From contig NC_081828.1 of NCBI RefSeq assembly GCF_030867095.1, forward strand, positions 48,585,434 to 48,649,433: DNA of 64,000 nucleotides. The letters are read 5' to 3'. Within the stretch, counting starts at the first letter, position 1, and every line of letters starts with the position of its first letter. A model generated the notes under the pieces. It was not told where the DNA came from, searched no databases, and saw only the letters and a program-made list of their open reading frames with translations. Shown here one piece after another: positions 14,987 through 29,737 of this stretch. A program made the translations under genes and the position numbers. This stretch comes from Alligator mississippiensis. Its lineage: Eukaryota; Chordata; Crocodylia; Alligatoridae.

Positions 14987-16114
14987 CTGTTGCGTCCATG
15001 GGCATTTCCACAGGCCCTGGATGTTACCTGCATGCCCACTTTTTTAAAGTTGTGGGTTACTGTAAACTCAACTTTGCAAAGTCTCATAGTGCTCTGCACC
15101 TTAAAGCAGGTGTGAAGCTGGTAGCCAGGTGCCCCCAAAAGTGACAAGTGGGGAGTGAGGAGCTCCCAGCTCCCCAGCTGGTGCTTACACAGGACAGGGA
15201 GAAAGGCTTCCTAATTTCTGGGTCCTGGCACTCAGGTAACTTTAAAGAAAGCATCTGCAGCTGGGCTGCAGCCATGCTTTTTAAATCTCTCTGGGCACTA
15301 GGACCCAGACCCTGGGGAACCTTTTCCTGGTATCTGGGTCCAAGCACCCAGGAGGTTTAACAAATGTAGCTGCATTTTTAAAAGTCCTCCTGTGCTAGGA
15401 ATCATGGTGCAGAACACCGGGAGCTCCCAGCTGCTGATGCCCACACACCATGAACTTGCACCTGCAGCTGGGGAGCAGGGGGCTCCCAGCTGCCAGTTCC
15501 ACAAGTACCACAGAAACTTAAACAGGGCACACTGCTGGGGCTGCCAACTGCATGACCATGTTTTAAGGGTCCAGGACACACTGAGCCCAAAAATCCCTGA
15601 TGTCAGACTAATGCTGTCCCTCCTGTCTGCCTCTGGGAGTTGGGTAGGGAGTGGCCGGGCCCAGGGCCCTCGGGTTGTCCCATGTCAGATTTGAGCATTG
15701 GGATTTGTCAAGGGTCAGCTCGAACATGCAGCATGTTCAATTTGAGGCATGATACAAATGTGCAACAGTTTTGTGGCTCATTAAATGATGTCCATGTTAG
15801 ATGTGGAAATCTTTGTGGCTTATTTGCCATGTTGTCATGCCATAAATTGGCTTTAACTCCTTGGTGATTAACACTTTAATCAAGCCACAGATAGAACATG
15901 TGCCAGGCCCCAATACTGAGGTTAATAGTAAGTATCTGTATATTGAGAAAAACAGATTTTTAGAGGCTTTCAAATGCCAGACTTTCTCATGTGATGGGAA
16001 CTGGTTGTGAAGAACTGTAGTAGTACTGTAGATGCAGCATACCTTCAAGAGAGAGCAGTATGATTACTCCCCAAAGCAACCCATTAATCTGATTTCTCTC
16101 CTTGAACTTCCTAG

Positions 16115-16210
<96 letters not shown>

Positions 16211-16764
16211 TAGAAATTGTTTTTCATACATATTTCTTGTAAGCCATTTTAAGGTTCCCCCCACTCCTCTACCCCAGGCATACTGTACCTCTAGGGTTCT
16301 AGTCTCACTATTCTTGCACATCTTGCTTCAGGCTTTCTGGAAGCATACTCTGGAGATGGTTGTAATTCTTCTTGCAGTTTTCCAACAGGAATCCCCTAGT
16401 TTCTGTGGCTAATCATTTATTTATTGGATTTATATGCCACCATTCCCAACAAAGGTTCAGGGTGGTTTTCATTACATCCATTATCCTGTTCTCAGCACAC
16501 TGAAGTTGTAATGTTTCTTCTATCCTTCTCCTGCATGTGAGGCTGAACTGTGTAGTCCAGCTGCACCATTAAATTGACTAAATCAATCTGCACATTAAGG
16601 TTGTATCTTGAATACAACCATATCTTGCTATCACTAATGATGGATTTCCTATAAGAAAACAAATGTGCTGATTTTCTGTGGCAGTAGTTAAGTGAAGCCA
16701 TAAGAGGTTCTAATAATAAATATTGCTGAAATGTACTGCAATAATTCATTTCTTAGCAAATTAA

Positions 16765-16902
<138 letters not shown>

Positions 16903-18278
16903 TAACTCAAATATTTCATTTCCTTTGTAGAACTGGCAAAAACTGTGAAGGAATGACATTACATTTTCTAATAAAACATGAGGGAAAGGGTGCCCTTTGT
17001 AGGAGACTGACCTTCATCTCCATTTTGCACAGCTGAAGGATGGGGATGGAGAAACAAGAACAGCTTGAAGTTACCTCTGTATCCTGTAAATTCTGAGCTG
17101 CCCATGGTGTAATTTAGGCAGACCAGAGAACTGCTTTTGTTTACAGTGGTCCCACCTGGGCTTCTTAGAGTATCTGTATCAATACTTCTCCCATCCTCAG
17201 TGTGCCTTCAGAACTCCAAGGGGACTTGCATAGAGCAACCTATGACTATCCTGTTCAGTGTTCACACTTTTGTACTTTCACCTGGTCAAGGGACTTCTAC
17301 AACCTGTTTATACCATCACTGCAATATGTGCAGCATTATAACAGAGAGAAGACTTCCTCCCTCTGCTTCTGTAGTTTTCCAGCTTTCTGAAAAATACATA
17401 CATTGCTCTCTAGTGGCAAGTCTCTGTCTTGTGCTATGGTTATAAATATTTTACTGCTTAGTATATCATGTTAAACCAGATATTTTACACATGCTTACAA
17501 GCAAGTGGCATTATCATGTACTATTAAAAAAGTGGTAATATTTCTGAAATAGGAATTTCATCCACTCTTATGGTTACTTCTGTAGTACTAAAAGTAGTTT
17601 CACAAGGATAAAGACTAGGCTTAATGTTCCACTATTATCTTTAAATAGTTCAATAAATAGTTTTGCTTGTTTACCATTGATTAAGTGTTGTGAAAGCCAT
17701 GGAAAAATGACTATATTAGCAGCCACTGGTAGTTGCCTAACTCTTCAGATCAACATCATACACAATTTACTGTTGTATGGCAAAAGTTCTTTGTTCTTGG
17801 TACACCATATAAGAACCTAACACTTAATAGTGCAGTAGCAACCACTGTATCCAGAAGGGGTTCCCTGTTTCTAGGGACTAAGAAGAATCTGAGTGAGAAT
17901 GGGTTTCTGAGCAGTGTCACATAGCTATAATTCTTTTCCAGCAGCTGTATTAACCTTAACTTTTGGTCAAGGGCTTCATTTCTATTTTAAAAAAGAAAAG
18001 AAAACTAGAGAAAAACTCTGAAATGAAATCTACTCTATTGAAACATGCTAATATTAACGCTGCAGAAATATTGCAAGTCTTGGCAACAAGAAAGTCTGCA
18101 TGAGTTTCAACGTTCAGAGTGCTGGAAAAAATACATAATTAAACAACATCCTGAATGGATTTTTAGGGGTTCTTATCCTGTTGTAGGAGCCCATGTCTGT
18201 GGTTCCATTAAGGTATGTCTAAGTGTGAAATGTCACATGCTTGATGGCTCCCTAATTACCATCAGAAAGGAAATCTGA

Positions 18279-18692
<414 letters not shown>

Positions 18693-19977
18693 TGAGCTGG
18701 TCACATTCTGTAGTATAGTTGATATTCTAACTGTGTTAATGATTCATAGAAACAGTTGCTCTAAAGGGTAATCTAAAGAGGTACAAGAGCTCTACACTTG
18801 AGTTTGATGTTATATAGGCCTAAAATTTCTTTAAATACATGGTGTCTCTTTTTAAAGACTGAACCTGGTTTTCTTGCATGTGCATGTAAAGGAGTTAAGA
18901 ACTAGACAGTGATTAATGGGTTATATGAAATATAGCACATTACATCTGTCCATAATGACTCCATGTGAAAAGGAAATCTAACCATAGCTGGTTCTTTGAA
19001 ACTCTGGGCTCAAGTCATGGTACGCTCTTATTCTAGGACATAAGGGGAGACTTCTTATGTCTTTTCACTCTTGCACTGGAGTTGAATGTAGCCATCCTTG
19101 CATAAGACTTGGCTTTAAGGGAGACATGAACATAATATAGAAGAGTGCATACTGCATCCTCTTGAAGGTCAATAAGCCTTAAGGAATTTTGGGAAGGTTG
19201 AGACCCAGAACTTCTTTGAAATTCTGTTGGGGTACTACAGCTGTACACCATTCCCATTCAATGACATTCTAGCCTTTAGTAATTGAAACATATAGTATTC
19301 TGTTTTAGAAATATAACTTTTATTTATGGTCCCATTTTGCCCCATCTCTATCTGGAACACTCTCTTTTCTATTTAGCTTGTGGGGACTATTACTTATAGC
19401 GGTAACCTCTGCCTCAGGTTGTGTTATCGTGTGGGGTATCTTCAACATTGTTTAGTAAGAAGTTTTGTCTGAGTAAGGCACCCTTAGACAGTATTCATCC
19501 TTCACTGGTTCAGATGTAGCATATGACAGCTCCTTCCTTTTATAATGTTATTCTGCTTTGCATTTTGACTTGTGTGCCATGATAATTTGGTGCTAACATC
19601 ATCCTTTATCCAGTGTCAAACCTCATGAGCTCACTGTGTGTGTATTAGACACACAGACTCACTCACTCACTCTTACCTGTACCTTTGCTACACCAGCCCA
19701 TATCGCCAGTAAGAGTATCTTATGCTGACCTATAGTTGGACTTGACCAATATTTTTGTGAGCTCCAAGAACCATGAGGTGTTAATTTTCAGTCTCCTTTC
19801 CATGCTCTCAAAGAAAAAGGATTATAATTTGTTATAATATCTTCTGCCATTCAGCAAACTTTCTCTTCCCCTGCATGAATGTGGTGAGGGAAAGCTGGGT
19901 TAAAAGGACTGACTTTGAAGATGTCTTTCTGTAACAAATGGTTTTCTGATCTTACCTTGACTATTCTACTTCCTTAG

Positions 19978-20133
<156 letters not shown>

Positions 20134-21640
20134 TTCCAGCCAGATCTCAGGCACAAGAGCACAAAGAACAACGCAGTTGAACCCTGGAGGATTTTTTTTT
20201 TTTCACTGGTCTCTCCTCTTGGGGAAAGGCAGGAAGGCAGGCCTTGAAGTGAAATCCTTCAGTGTTTTTCATTCATTCTGGTGTGACCCTTTTCAAGGGG
20301 AAGTTAAAGAATCCTGTTTTATGTTGAATACCTGTTTCCCAGCTGCCTTGCTGAAAGCCACATTCTGATACCTTCATACTTTTACACTTTATTTTATATG
20401 CCTAAATGTTAAGATGGATAATAAATAATTCAAAACTAAGTCTTTAGTATATGTCTAATTATAATTATTCAAAATTATTTTTGTCTTGCATAAACCAGAT
20501 TTTTTTTTCCTTCTGGGGGAAGAGACAGAGGGCAGCGTTAGAGTATTGAAACATAAATATCAAAGAAAGCACAGTGTAATGCCGGGCTGTACTCTGGTGT
20601 CTAGGATTGCTCATGCCATGGGATCATCTCAAAAGTTTGTAGCTGTGATTTGCATCCCCAGAGAAGCACTTTCCCTATATTATCAAGCATAGGTCATAGG
20701 CTACAGCCAAGAAGATCTTCTGCTCTTTTTGTTATAGCACAAGTGGTTATATAATCTTCCTTGGAAATAGTCTGTGTTGGATTACTTTTTTGCACAAATG
20801 CAAGGAGTGCAGGTCTTCCTGGTACTAAACAGCAGCTTTGTTTTACTTCTTGTTTTACAGCTGACTAGAATTAAAAAAAACAAATTTTTTTGTTCCCTTC
20901 TTACTCTTTGCTGCTTTTACTACTCCAGAAATGATTCCTTGCATAAGAACAACGGTAAAACTATTCTTTTTCTTCCAAGTAGGTAAGAAACCTTACTTAG
21001 GTTTGATATTCTGCTTACCCTGTGCAACAGCAGGTGTTTTTTTGTAAGAGGAGTCGATGGAAATATCTTCCTAAAACACAAGGCTTAAGCATTGAATTTG
21101 ACACAGAACTGAAGGCATTGAATCAAAAAGTTCTTTTGCACAGGAAAATAAAACACCATGGAAAAAACATCTATTTGTTTTTTATGCTAGATTACAGAAC
21201 ACTTAAGTCACTGTGTATTTTTTTTTTTTAAAGAGGAAAAATATTTAAATGGGAAACAAAACCTAGACTTTTTCCATGGGGTAAACTTTTCTGATGATTC
21301 CAAGCCTGTCTGAAAATGCAGTTTTTTTATATCTCTAAGACAAAAGTGCAAAAGCATTTGTTATGTTTTTGATTGAACATAAACATGTTTATAAAAATAT
21401 TTCGTGGAAAATTAACCTATTGCTTAAACTGATGGAAATATTTTTTGAATTATATTTAACATGTCTTTAAGAAAGTCTTGCAGATAAATATCATTCCTGG
21501 ACAAGAGGTTAGTTGTGTGTTAAGTTTCCCATGTTATAAAATTGTTTCTGGGACATTAGTCTTGTTTTGTTTTATTAAACTACGTAATGCAAATATCTTG
21601 TCAGATTTGTACAATAAAGTTTAATGATACTCATCTCATG
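20134..21640 (+). other. RABGAP1L: RABGAP1L 3'UTR (proximal form)
   Basis: This is U-rich sequence after the stop. AATAAA hexamers lie at 20420-20425 and 21613-21618. The second, in ACAATAAAGTTTAATG, has typical surroundings and would give a 3'UTR of about 1.5 kb. No repeats interrupt it, as is common for UTRs. The end is inferred, not observed. Confidence 0.6.
21613..21618 (+). terminator. RABGAP1L: Polyadenylation signal AATAAA (probable RABGAP1L site)
   Basis: This is a canonical hexamer 1480 nt after the stop codon, in the sense orientation of RABGAP1L and followed by a T-rich stretch. It is the best proximal candidate by position. Confidence 0.5.
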
Positions 21641-24600
21641 TAGTACAAGTTTTAACGTTTACCTGTGCCAAATGAGTCATTCTAAGAAGCAGTCAGCTGT
21701 TTCAAGTAGAGATCAAAAGACAGTCACTGTTTTCAGGCAGCAAGTGTCCAAGAACTTGGTGACATAGATTCTTCCTTCTAAGAACAGAGATGGATAAAAA
21801 GTTAAAAGTTCCTCTAGTGATAGTAATTTATAAATTTACCCACAAGAACAGTGATTGTCTGAATGTTGTTACATAGTGAAATCAAACCAAGAGAGAGATC
21901 TGCAAATAAAACTGGTGTGTGTTTCTCCCATCAATTTATTGCTACTAATACCTATCAGAATACTCAAAGATCATGTTCTCATCCTGTAGAATCTCTAGTA
22001 CCAAAATTGTTAATTCACTTGCCAGTACCATCTCATGCATAATTAAATTCTCTAGAAAGCTGGAGTTGATCATTATTAAATATACCTTACTAGCCTCCAT
22101 GATAATTTCTGTACTGAACTACTTAAAAGTACCATGCTGATAGCCAGCATTATTGGTATCAAACCACCACCATTATCTAACATTTCTCATTTATATTCTA
22201 ATTCTTTAAGTTATGCCTGCAGTTTGATTTGTAATATTTTTCTGATGAAGCTCATAAATGCAATTCCAATCAGAAAAGTTACTAAAAATGGCACCCATTT
22301 TACCCAATGTAGCAGCTCTCTGTGGGTCTTCCAACTCAGATCTCTCTTGTCAAAAACATGTTTGCTCCCCATTAGCCATGATGAACTCTTAACAGCTTTA
22401 GGAGTAGAAGCTGGAAACTCATGTGCATTATATTAGCAATAAAAGGGCTGATGGCAGAATCTTCATTCCTGGTAATGTTAAAAGAGGTAGAATATAGTTT
22501 AAGTCTTTTCTGTCTCTCTGAAGGTGAGTTTGTAGCATTGGCAATTAAAAGAGTAATATTTTGACCTAGAAATTGCAAATCTTGCTTGAAATTACTGGAA
22601 GAGAATAATCAAAATAACTTGATGTTATTTCTGTGTCACTTTTTATGATGGTGACCTTGTTCTATTGAATAAACACACAGAGTTGATAAGATTGCAAAGT
22701 AGTAACAGGTGAGCAAAAAATCCTACTTCTAACTTATAAATACAAGTAATTTAATATTGTAATAGTGATTTAAAATCTGGGTTTTATTTAGCCCTGTCAA
22801 TGCTGAATGACAGAACCAGGTACAGACAAGAGGAACGTCGTATGCTGGCTGATCTGTCTGGTAGCTTGATATTTGTTCAGGTTATAAAGTTTCCCACTGA
22901 AAAAGTCAGTCACACTAATGTGAATATGTTCAACTGGGACTGAAGTAGTCAACATAGCGCAAAGCCTTCAAGACAACTGATATTTTTTTTTAAGATTCAG
23001 TACTGCATGTCTGCACCCAACAGTTGTATAAGATTGACTTCAGATTCATATGTAAGGAATAAGCATTATAGATTTTTTTCCCCTTTTATTAAGAATAAAT
23101 TATTCTAAAATATGGCCTTCATTTTACATAGGAAAAAAAGCTTTGTAAAGAATATAGTTTGGTGCAGTTGTTGGGTACTAATCTCTTATAGGGATGCACA
23201 AGACAGAAAGAAAAAGAACTTGTTTTCACTTTAAACAGAAATTGTTTTTTATTACGGGATAACACTTTACAAGATAAATAAGCAAGTTAGATAAGTTGCA
23301 TTGGAGATCTCAACTAATCTTGGCTATCTTTGTGGATCAGCCTTTATTTATTTATTTACAGTGCATATTTTACATGATTTCACACATCCCAAATTGGCTG
23401 TGGAGAATTAAATGAAACTTTGGAAATCTAACTATATGGCTTAATTTAGAGACATGGTCAGTTGCTCAGGGTCTGAAGCATTGATAGTGATTGGAACCAA
23501 TAATAGGAAAAGTAATCAACCCTGTAATCAGTTACCCAGCTTGATAAACATCCCTTTCTCTGTCCTTGTCATTAAATAATATGTTCTTGTCCTTGCTACA
23601 GCTAAGTTACATTTAGATCAAAAGAAAAAAAAACAACTTCCTTTGTATGGGAAACCATGTGGAAGAATTTGTTATTTAGCTATTACATTTCCTATTGCAC
23701 TGGATTTTTCCCCCTGTTTTGTCCTTCGCTGTTTCATTAAAAACCCTAATCATTTGGAACAAAAAGCAGGATGAGTTTTCTTCTCCCACTAAAGAATGGA
23801 GCATCAGGCAGGTCAAAAGCCCTCCTCTTGAAATTAGGGTCTTAGTAGTCATACCAGTCAAGTGAATTTTTGTAGTCTACGTGGAGAGAAATCGAGTACC
23901 ACATCGTTTCTGTTGCAAAACATTGACCTGAAATCAATGGATAAACTCCTGCTGACTTCAGCAGGGCTAGGATTTCATCCACAGAGTTTAGTACATATCA
24001 TAAACACACAGACTAGCGGAATGGACGTGCTCATTTATAATATATAAAACATTACTGTACTAACTGCTGCAATTAAATATGTAATTAAATATGAAGAAAA
24101 ATGTCCTTGCTAATGTGTCACAATTGCTTTCTAGGAAACAGGCAGGAGTAAATTTTGACACAGAGAGAAATAAACCCCTGAAATTCATGGCAAAACTTAT
24201 ATGAGCAAGGATGGTAGAAACTTGTATTTTCTCCGGTGATGAAGCAATGAGAGGGATCCTGGGCTAATCAGTGTATGGTCATATAATCTAATAAGCCTAA
24301 ATAGTTTTCAGCACTGAAAATGTTAACTTTTCATTATATAATGCTGTCTTTATTTCTCAATCAGTAGAGAGAATCCTTCAGCATATGTTCTTTCAATATT
24401 TTGAAGATCCAAGTAATGGCTTTATCTAAAGGATGAATCAGTGTTTTGATCAACAAGTCGATACATTGTAAAGCAATCTATTGTACAATAATGGGCTTTG
24501 GCAGACATGTGGCATTGTGTATGCCCAGGGATGTGAACACAGCATAGCACCATAGATTTTTTTCTCTTAATGAATACATACTTTTATTCTGCATTTCCTT

Positions 24601-27600
24601 TCTAGTTATTATACTAACATCCCATGGGGGGCTGTACCACCACAAAAAGCATCTCCATCCAAATACTTCAGTGCTAATAGTGCATACATAAATGTTATCC
24701 CCTCTCATACTGGACCTTTTAATTAGAAAAAAGTAGTGAACTGACTTCTGAACATGCATGCATACAACAATATTGTCTCCAAACTGCACTTACATGTAGA
24801 AAGCATCAACAGAGAATCATACAGAATTAATTAATACCTTTCCCAGTTCAGAGGCCAGCAAAACGAATTTATTTCAGAACTGTTATCCACCATGCACATT
24901 TCTATCCCACAGGAATACAGAGCTGTTTGTAATTTCTTCCAGACTCCTGCTGTTTTGCTCTTGAATGTATTTCATACTTATTTTTACCAGGAAAACTATG
25001 AGCAGGCAATTAGAACTTTTTCTTCCTTCTCTTTATTTTCTCATTCAGTGAGACTTGCTCTTATTTAACCTGTAAAGGAGTATATATGTATCTTTGGGAA
25101 ACTATATATATTATATAGAATAATATATAAGAAACTGAATTTCAAGGGGATAAATACATCAAAAGGGTCTAGTGTAATGTTTCACTCATGTGATTTAATA
25201 CCACTGGAATCCTGGGCTGTACTGATTTCCTTTCAGTTTCTCTTATTTTTGTATTTTGTATAGTACATGGATCCACCTGCTAACTGTAAAGAGCAAATGT
25301 TTTCAGCTTATTTCCAGTTCCCTCTTGTCCTGATTCCTTCTATCCAATAATCCACAGAATTAAACCATTGTGAATATTGTTTTCAAGAATTATACTGGGA
25401 GCCATTTCACTTACACCCATTGTTTTCTCACGAAATAAAACGACTCTGGCAAAAATCACCTTTATGATATATTTAATCGGAAAGAGAAAAGATGACAGTT
25501 GAAAGCAGATGTGAGCCTAAGCCAAGAAATCTGGACTCCTATCCCTACTTCTCCAAAGACCAAGTGGGGGGGAGGAGGGGCTAGTTCCAGGGGTATTATT
25601 TAACTTAGTTAAATAGGGGCCACCTGCAAAAGTTTGCTCAAGACTGAAACTGCCCAAAAGCTGGGGTTAAAACCCATCAGTATTAATTTTGGTCCATCCC
25701 TAAGAGAAGCACTGAGAATGGGTTTGGTAGAAACAGATTTGTGGTATTAGACCCATGACTGGGAATATTTCAGAACTGCCAATTATTTGCTGTGTAAGAA
25801 ATCCATGTATTATATAAAGTATAATATAGAAATATAAATGTAATGCTTGTTATTAAAAGTGCAATTTAATGTACATGGTCACAAGAAATGTTTACTTTTT
25901 TAAATGTTACAAACTTGTTTGGATCAGTATCTTGTTATCATTGTGTGAATGATGCCTTGTAAAATAAACGGAAATGCAAACAAAATGGGAATGAGGTGCT
26001 TGCTTTCATAAGCCACTTGTGTAACTGATACCTTCATGTGGTCTGCTTAAGTGGTTTGACTCCACATAAAATAATAAATGTTACTACGAACAGATACACC
26101 TGCTTTGCTGATGTGCTTACAGTAACTCACTTTGGTTATTTCCAGGTGCATAGTATTAGTCTACTAAATTCCATCAATAAATTCAGCGTTTCATACTAAC
26201 TGACTTGTTGCAAGGCCCTTTGATAATGCAAGGCTCCATTGATAATGTTCTGGCATGCAGATATAAAGATCTGGTAGGTCATGTGGTTTTTCCTCTCTGA
26301 AAGCTTCTAGAGGTGGATATCATCTTCATTACTGAGAAGATGCTGTACTTAAAAAGCTGCTAGAAACAATGAGAAGGTTCTAGTCAATACTACACATAAT
26401 ACTTGAGGATGTTGCTATCCAGGTAGACCAAAACGGCCAATGAAAGTATATGCAAAGTGAGTAGGCAATGAGGAAGCTGAGTAGTATACCTAGGAGAAAA
26501 GAAGGGCCAGGGAAGCAGAGCAGAAAATAAAGTGAAACACATGCATAGGAAGAGGATATGAAGGCACCAGCCAGAAAAGCTGTGTAAGCACAACGAAGAG
26601 GATGAGGCAACTCAAAGTCCTAGATGAGAGAGAAAGAAAGCAACAGTTAAAAAAAAAGATGATGAATATTAAAAACATAAATGGACATTACATTGGTTAA
26701 AAGTACACTAATACTTTCTTAAGGCTATTTTTTTCATGTAAAAAATAGTCATAGGTCCCATAAGTAGGAGAAGACAATTCTTCTGTGCAGATTAAGAACT
26801 GGGGCAAGGGGAAGTGTAGTCATTGCCACGGAGGCAGTGGGTGGCACTTGGGAAGCAGACATAATGACATTAGGGTAGGCAGTTGGTCAAGTAATTTTAA
26901 CCAGCCAATTACTCACAACACGTTTCTCATTGATTCTCTTTTCTAACAAGGTCCATGGACACTTGCCCTTCAGCCTTTACCAATCTCAAGTGTGCAGAAT
27001 AGGGCTTGCCTGCCATTGGCAGGACAGAGGAGCCAGGCCCTTCAAGGAGCCTGACACTTGCTGTTTTGCTTCACCAGTTGAGGTAGGGGTTGCACAGCTC
27101 TCTGTTGTGTAGCATTTAATCAATCAAATAATGAAAAAAGTATAGTGGTCATTCAGTTCAGACTTTATGCTCCCAGCCATTCTAATTAGACTCTGGTTTA
27201 TTTTTCCTGAGTATTTTGGTGCTTTGTTTCTGGCTCAGGGCCTGTTGCTTGGCTCTTTCTGATGGAGTTCCACAGAAGATGCCTAAACCCAGTAAGAGTT
27301 ATTTTTCCTCCCTAGCAAAGTGCACATAATATCCAACCCCTGAAGCAGCTCCTTGATTTCTTTCCCTAGGTATGAGAACAGGTAGACAAACCTTCCTAAA
27401 GGAGCCATCCAGACATCAGAAGGAGGATCATTCTCTTAACTGTCTAATTGAAAGGATTCCTCATTTAAACGTGAGACATTCTCAGCACTTTAGGTCTGTG
27501 GTCCTTGTTTCTAAAGAATGTCTCTAGTGAAAAGAGCAAGCTTACAGCACCATACATGTGGATTACTGGAATGAATGATGTTTTCATTTGTGTCTAAAAC

Positions 27601-27983
27601 TCAAATTCTAAAATTATATAGCTTCCTAATACATGAATACTGGAGAAGAGAGGGGCAGTTACAAATGGGCACTCACAGGAATCAGGCTGGGGACACACAA
27701 TGGGAAAGATCCCCTTTTTCCTTTAACTATAAATTAAATAATAAGGCTACTGGTGACTCATTGCTCTAAGCATCCAAGATCTGAAGATCAATTATGGTCA
27801 GTGGCAGCAGCAACTCCTTGATTTGAGTATGATCTATGATCTCTATCATGGCTGACTGATCTTGAGGTGATTTGAGAGTCTAATCCTTGAGTCAGATCCA
27901 CCCTCAGAAGCAGACTGCTGCTTGGTTGAGGTTATGGCTTCATTGGAGTCAGTTAGCAGCTAGCTCCTCCCAAACTCTTGAGC
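21641..27983. other. Gene-poor AT-rich intergenic stretch, possibly extended 3'UTR
   Basis: I find no coding exon in 6.3 kb. Further AATAAA signals lie at 25434-25439 and 25963-25968, so RABGAP1L transcripts might extend to about 25.98 kb. A T/A microsatellite-like patch lies near 25081-25130, and an old repeat piece (TTTATTTATTTATTTACAG) near 23342. Almost no transposon text is recognisable, unlike the flanks. Confidence 0.45.
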
Positions 27984-27985
27984 TA

Positions 27986-29735
27986 AGGACAGATATATTA
28001 CACACAAACCGATTTAAGTGATCAGAAACGAATTTAAACCTGTAACAGAACAGACATTCAGTGCACATAAACAAGTTGCAAAATAGCCAAAACCAGTTTG
28101 AGATAAACCTGGTTGAATGTAGTATCAGACTTAACTGATTTGGCTCAAACCGGTGTATGCAACATCTGTCCCAGCCCCCTTGCTGGTTTAAGATAAACCA
28201 GGTACCCCCAGCATCCCAGCATGCTCTCTGAGCTGGGTGCGACTCTGCTCCACAGCACAGCTGGCCCCGCTCCTCTGTTCTGTAGCCAGAGCAGGGACAG
28301 CCCTAGTGGAGGCACTGGCAGGTGTGACCCCGCTAATGCAAAGTGGGCAGGGAGGGAGTTAATCCTGCCCCCCTTTTCCTTTCCCCTCACGCAGCTGGGC
28401 TCAGCTGTCTGCTGGGGCGGGGGCTGCAGCGGCGGCCCCTGGAGCTGGCGGGGGAGGGAATGTCCCGTGCTGGGGGTCACTCTTCCCCCTCTTCTGCCTC
28501 CACAGGGGCAGCGGGAGCGCGGAGCTCAGCTGGGCAGGGGGTGGGGTGCAGAGTGTAGGGACCCGCACACACTCCCCCCCCATAGCGTGCAGCCCCCGCT
28601 GCCTGGCAGGCGCGTGCCTGATGCAGGCGCAGAGCGGGGAGTGGAGCCTACCTTATCCCCGAGGCTGTGCTCCCTGCGCCTCTAACTCCAGCCCTGGCAG
28701 CGGGGGAAGCCTCACACTGGAGCCTGCTGTCCAGCGCGGGGCTTCCCCGCTGCACCTGTGGCGCTTGCTGTAGGTGCGCAGCGGAGCCCGGGCCAGGGCA
28801 TGGAAGCAGCCGGGCGGGCTGCGGGGCTGTGCTCCTTGCCCCAGTGCGGCGCTGCCTGCCTCTGTCCCCCGGGCTCCGCGTTGGGCCCCTGCAGCGCCAC
28901 GATCACAGCAAGGAAGCCCCGCACTGGACTCTGTGGGGAAGCGGGAGCAGGGCTCCCTCCACTCCTTGCAGTGCAGGGCTCCTTCCACTCCTCGCAGTGC
29001 AGGGCTCCTTCCACTCCTTGCAGTGCGGGGACTGCGCAGCCGGGAGCAGGGAGATGGCAGGCTCCAGTGCGGGGCTTCCTTCCCTCACTGCCAGGGCTGG
29101 AGCTACAGGCTCTGGCCAGCTACACACCCTGCCCAGTTGAGCTCCGGGCTCCTGCTGCCCCTCTGCCAGGAGGAGGGGGAAGAGTCCCCCAACATGGAAC
29201 AGAGCCTCCCCTGCCCTGGAGGGGGAAGGAGTGACAGGAAGAGTCCCCCTCTGGGGTTGGGCAGCCTCCCATTTAGCCCCCCCAGCAATGGGGGAGAAGC
29301 AGGGGGAAGAGTCCCCACTGGGGTCAGGCAGTCTCACAGAGCACCCCTCCCCACCCCACCATAGGGGGGGGAGAGGAGAAGGGAGAAGAGCCCCCCCAGC
29401 ACCGAACAGGGTCCCCCTCCTGGCCCTCAGTGGGCAGCGGGGAGAGGGAGAAGGGGGACGAGTTCCTCTCTGGGACTGGGCAGTGCTGTGCGCCCAGATT
29501 GCTCCTGGCTGTCAGGGGGCCACTGCAGCCGGCCTGCCAGGGCCTGGCCATGCCCCCTCCTCCGCTCACCCTCCCTGTGGAATTCAACTGCTCTAGCACC
29601 CCGGGCTTCTGGCTTGACTCACTGCAGGCATGTGCTGGATGTCTATCCGTTTACAAACCAGTTCACTCTCTGCAGGTTAGACTAACTTGCAAACACTGAA
29701 TCAATTCAGGTTCAGGTTTTTTGAATGTCTGTCCC
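27986..29735 (+). mobile_element. TA-flanked non-autonomous DNA transposon with GC-rich core
   Basis: The left end AAGGACAGATATATTACAC and the right end (read backwards GGGACAGACATTCAAAAAAC) are inverted repeats flanked by TA (27984-27985, 29736-29737), which suggests Tc1/mariner. About 180 bp of the left shell and about 100 bp of the right shell match, in inverted orientation, the copy at 41755-42260. The roughly 1.4-kb core is GC- and CpG-rich and partly self-inverted: 28676-28730 pairs with 29058-29112. Three 26-bp tandem units occupy 28951-29028. Long open frames in the core on both strands are a by-product of GC content. Confidence 0.7.
28951..29028 (+). repeat. Three tandem 26-bp units
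   Basis: Units at 28951-28976, 28977-29002 and 29003-29028 read GGCTCCYTCCACTCCTYGC followed by AGTGCRG, with only one to three differences. They lie inside the GC-rich core of the surrounding transposon. Confidence 0.85.
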
Positions 29736-29737
29736 TA

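Noticed and set aside
19658-19675. Short ACTC run
   Set aside because: It has only about four units and is ordinary in vertebrate introns.
28145-29699. Many overlapping long open frames on both strands
   Set aside because: They lie in the GC-rich, self-inverted core of a transposon, overlap in all frames and show no recognisable domain. High GC alone makes stops rare.
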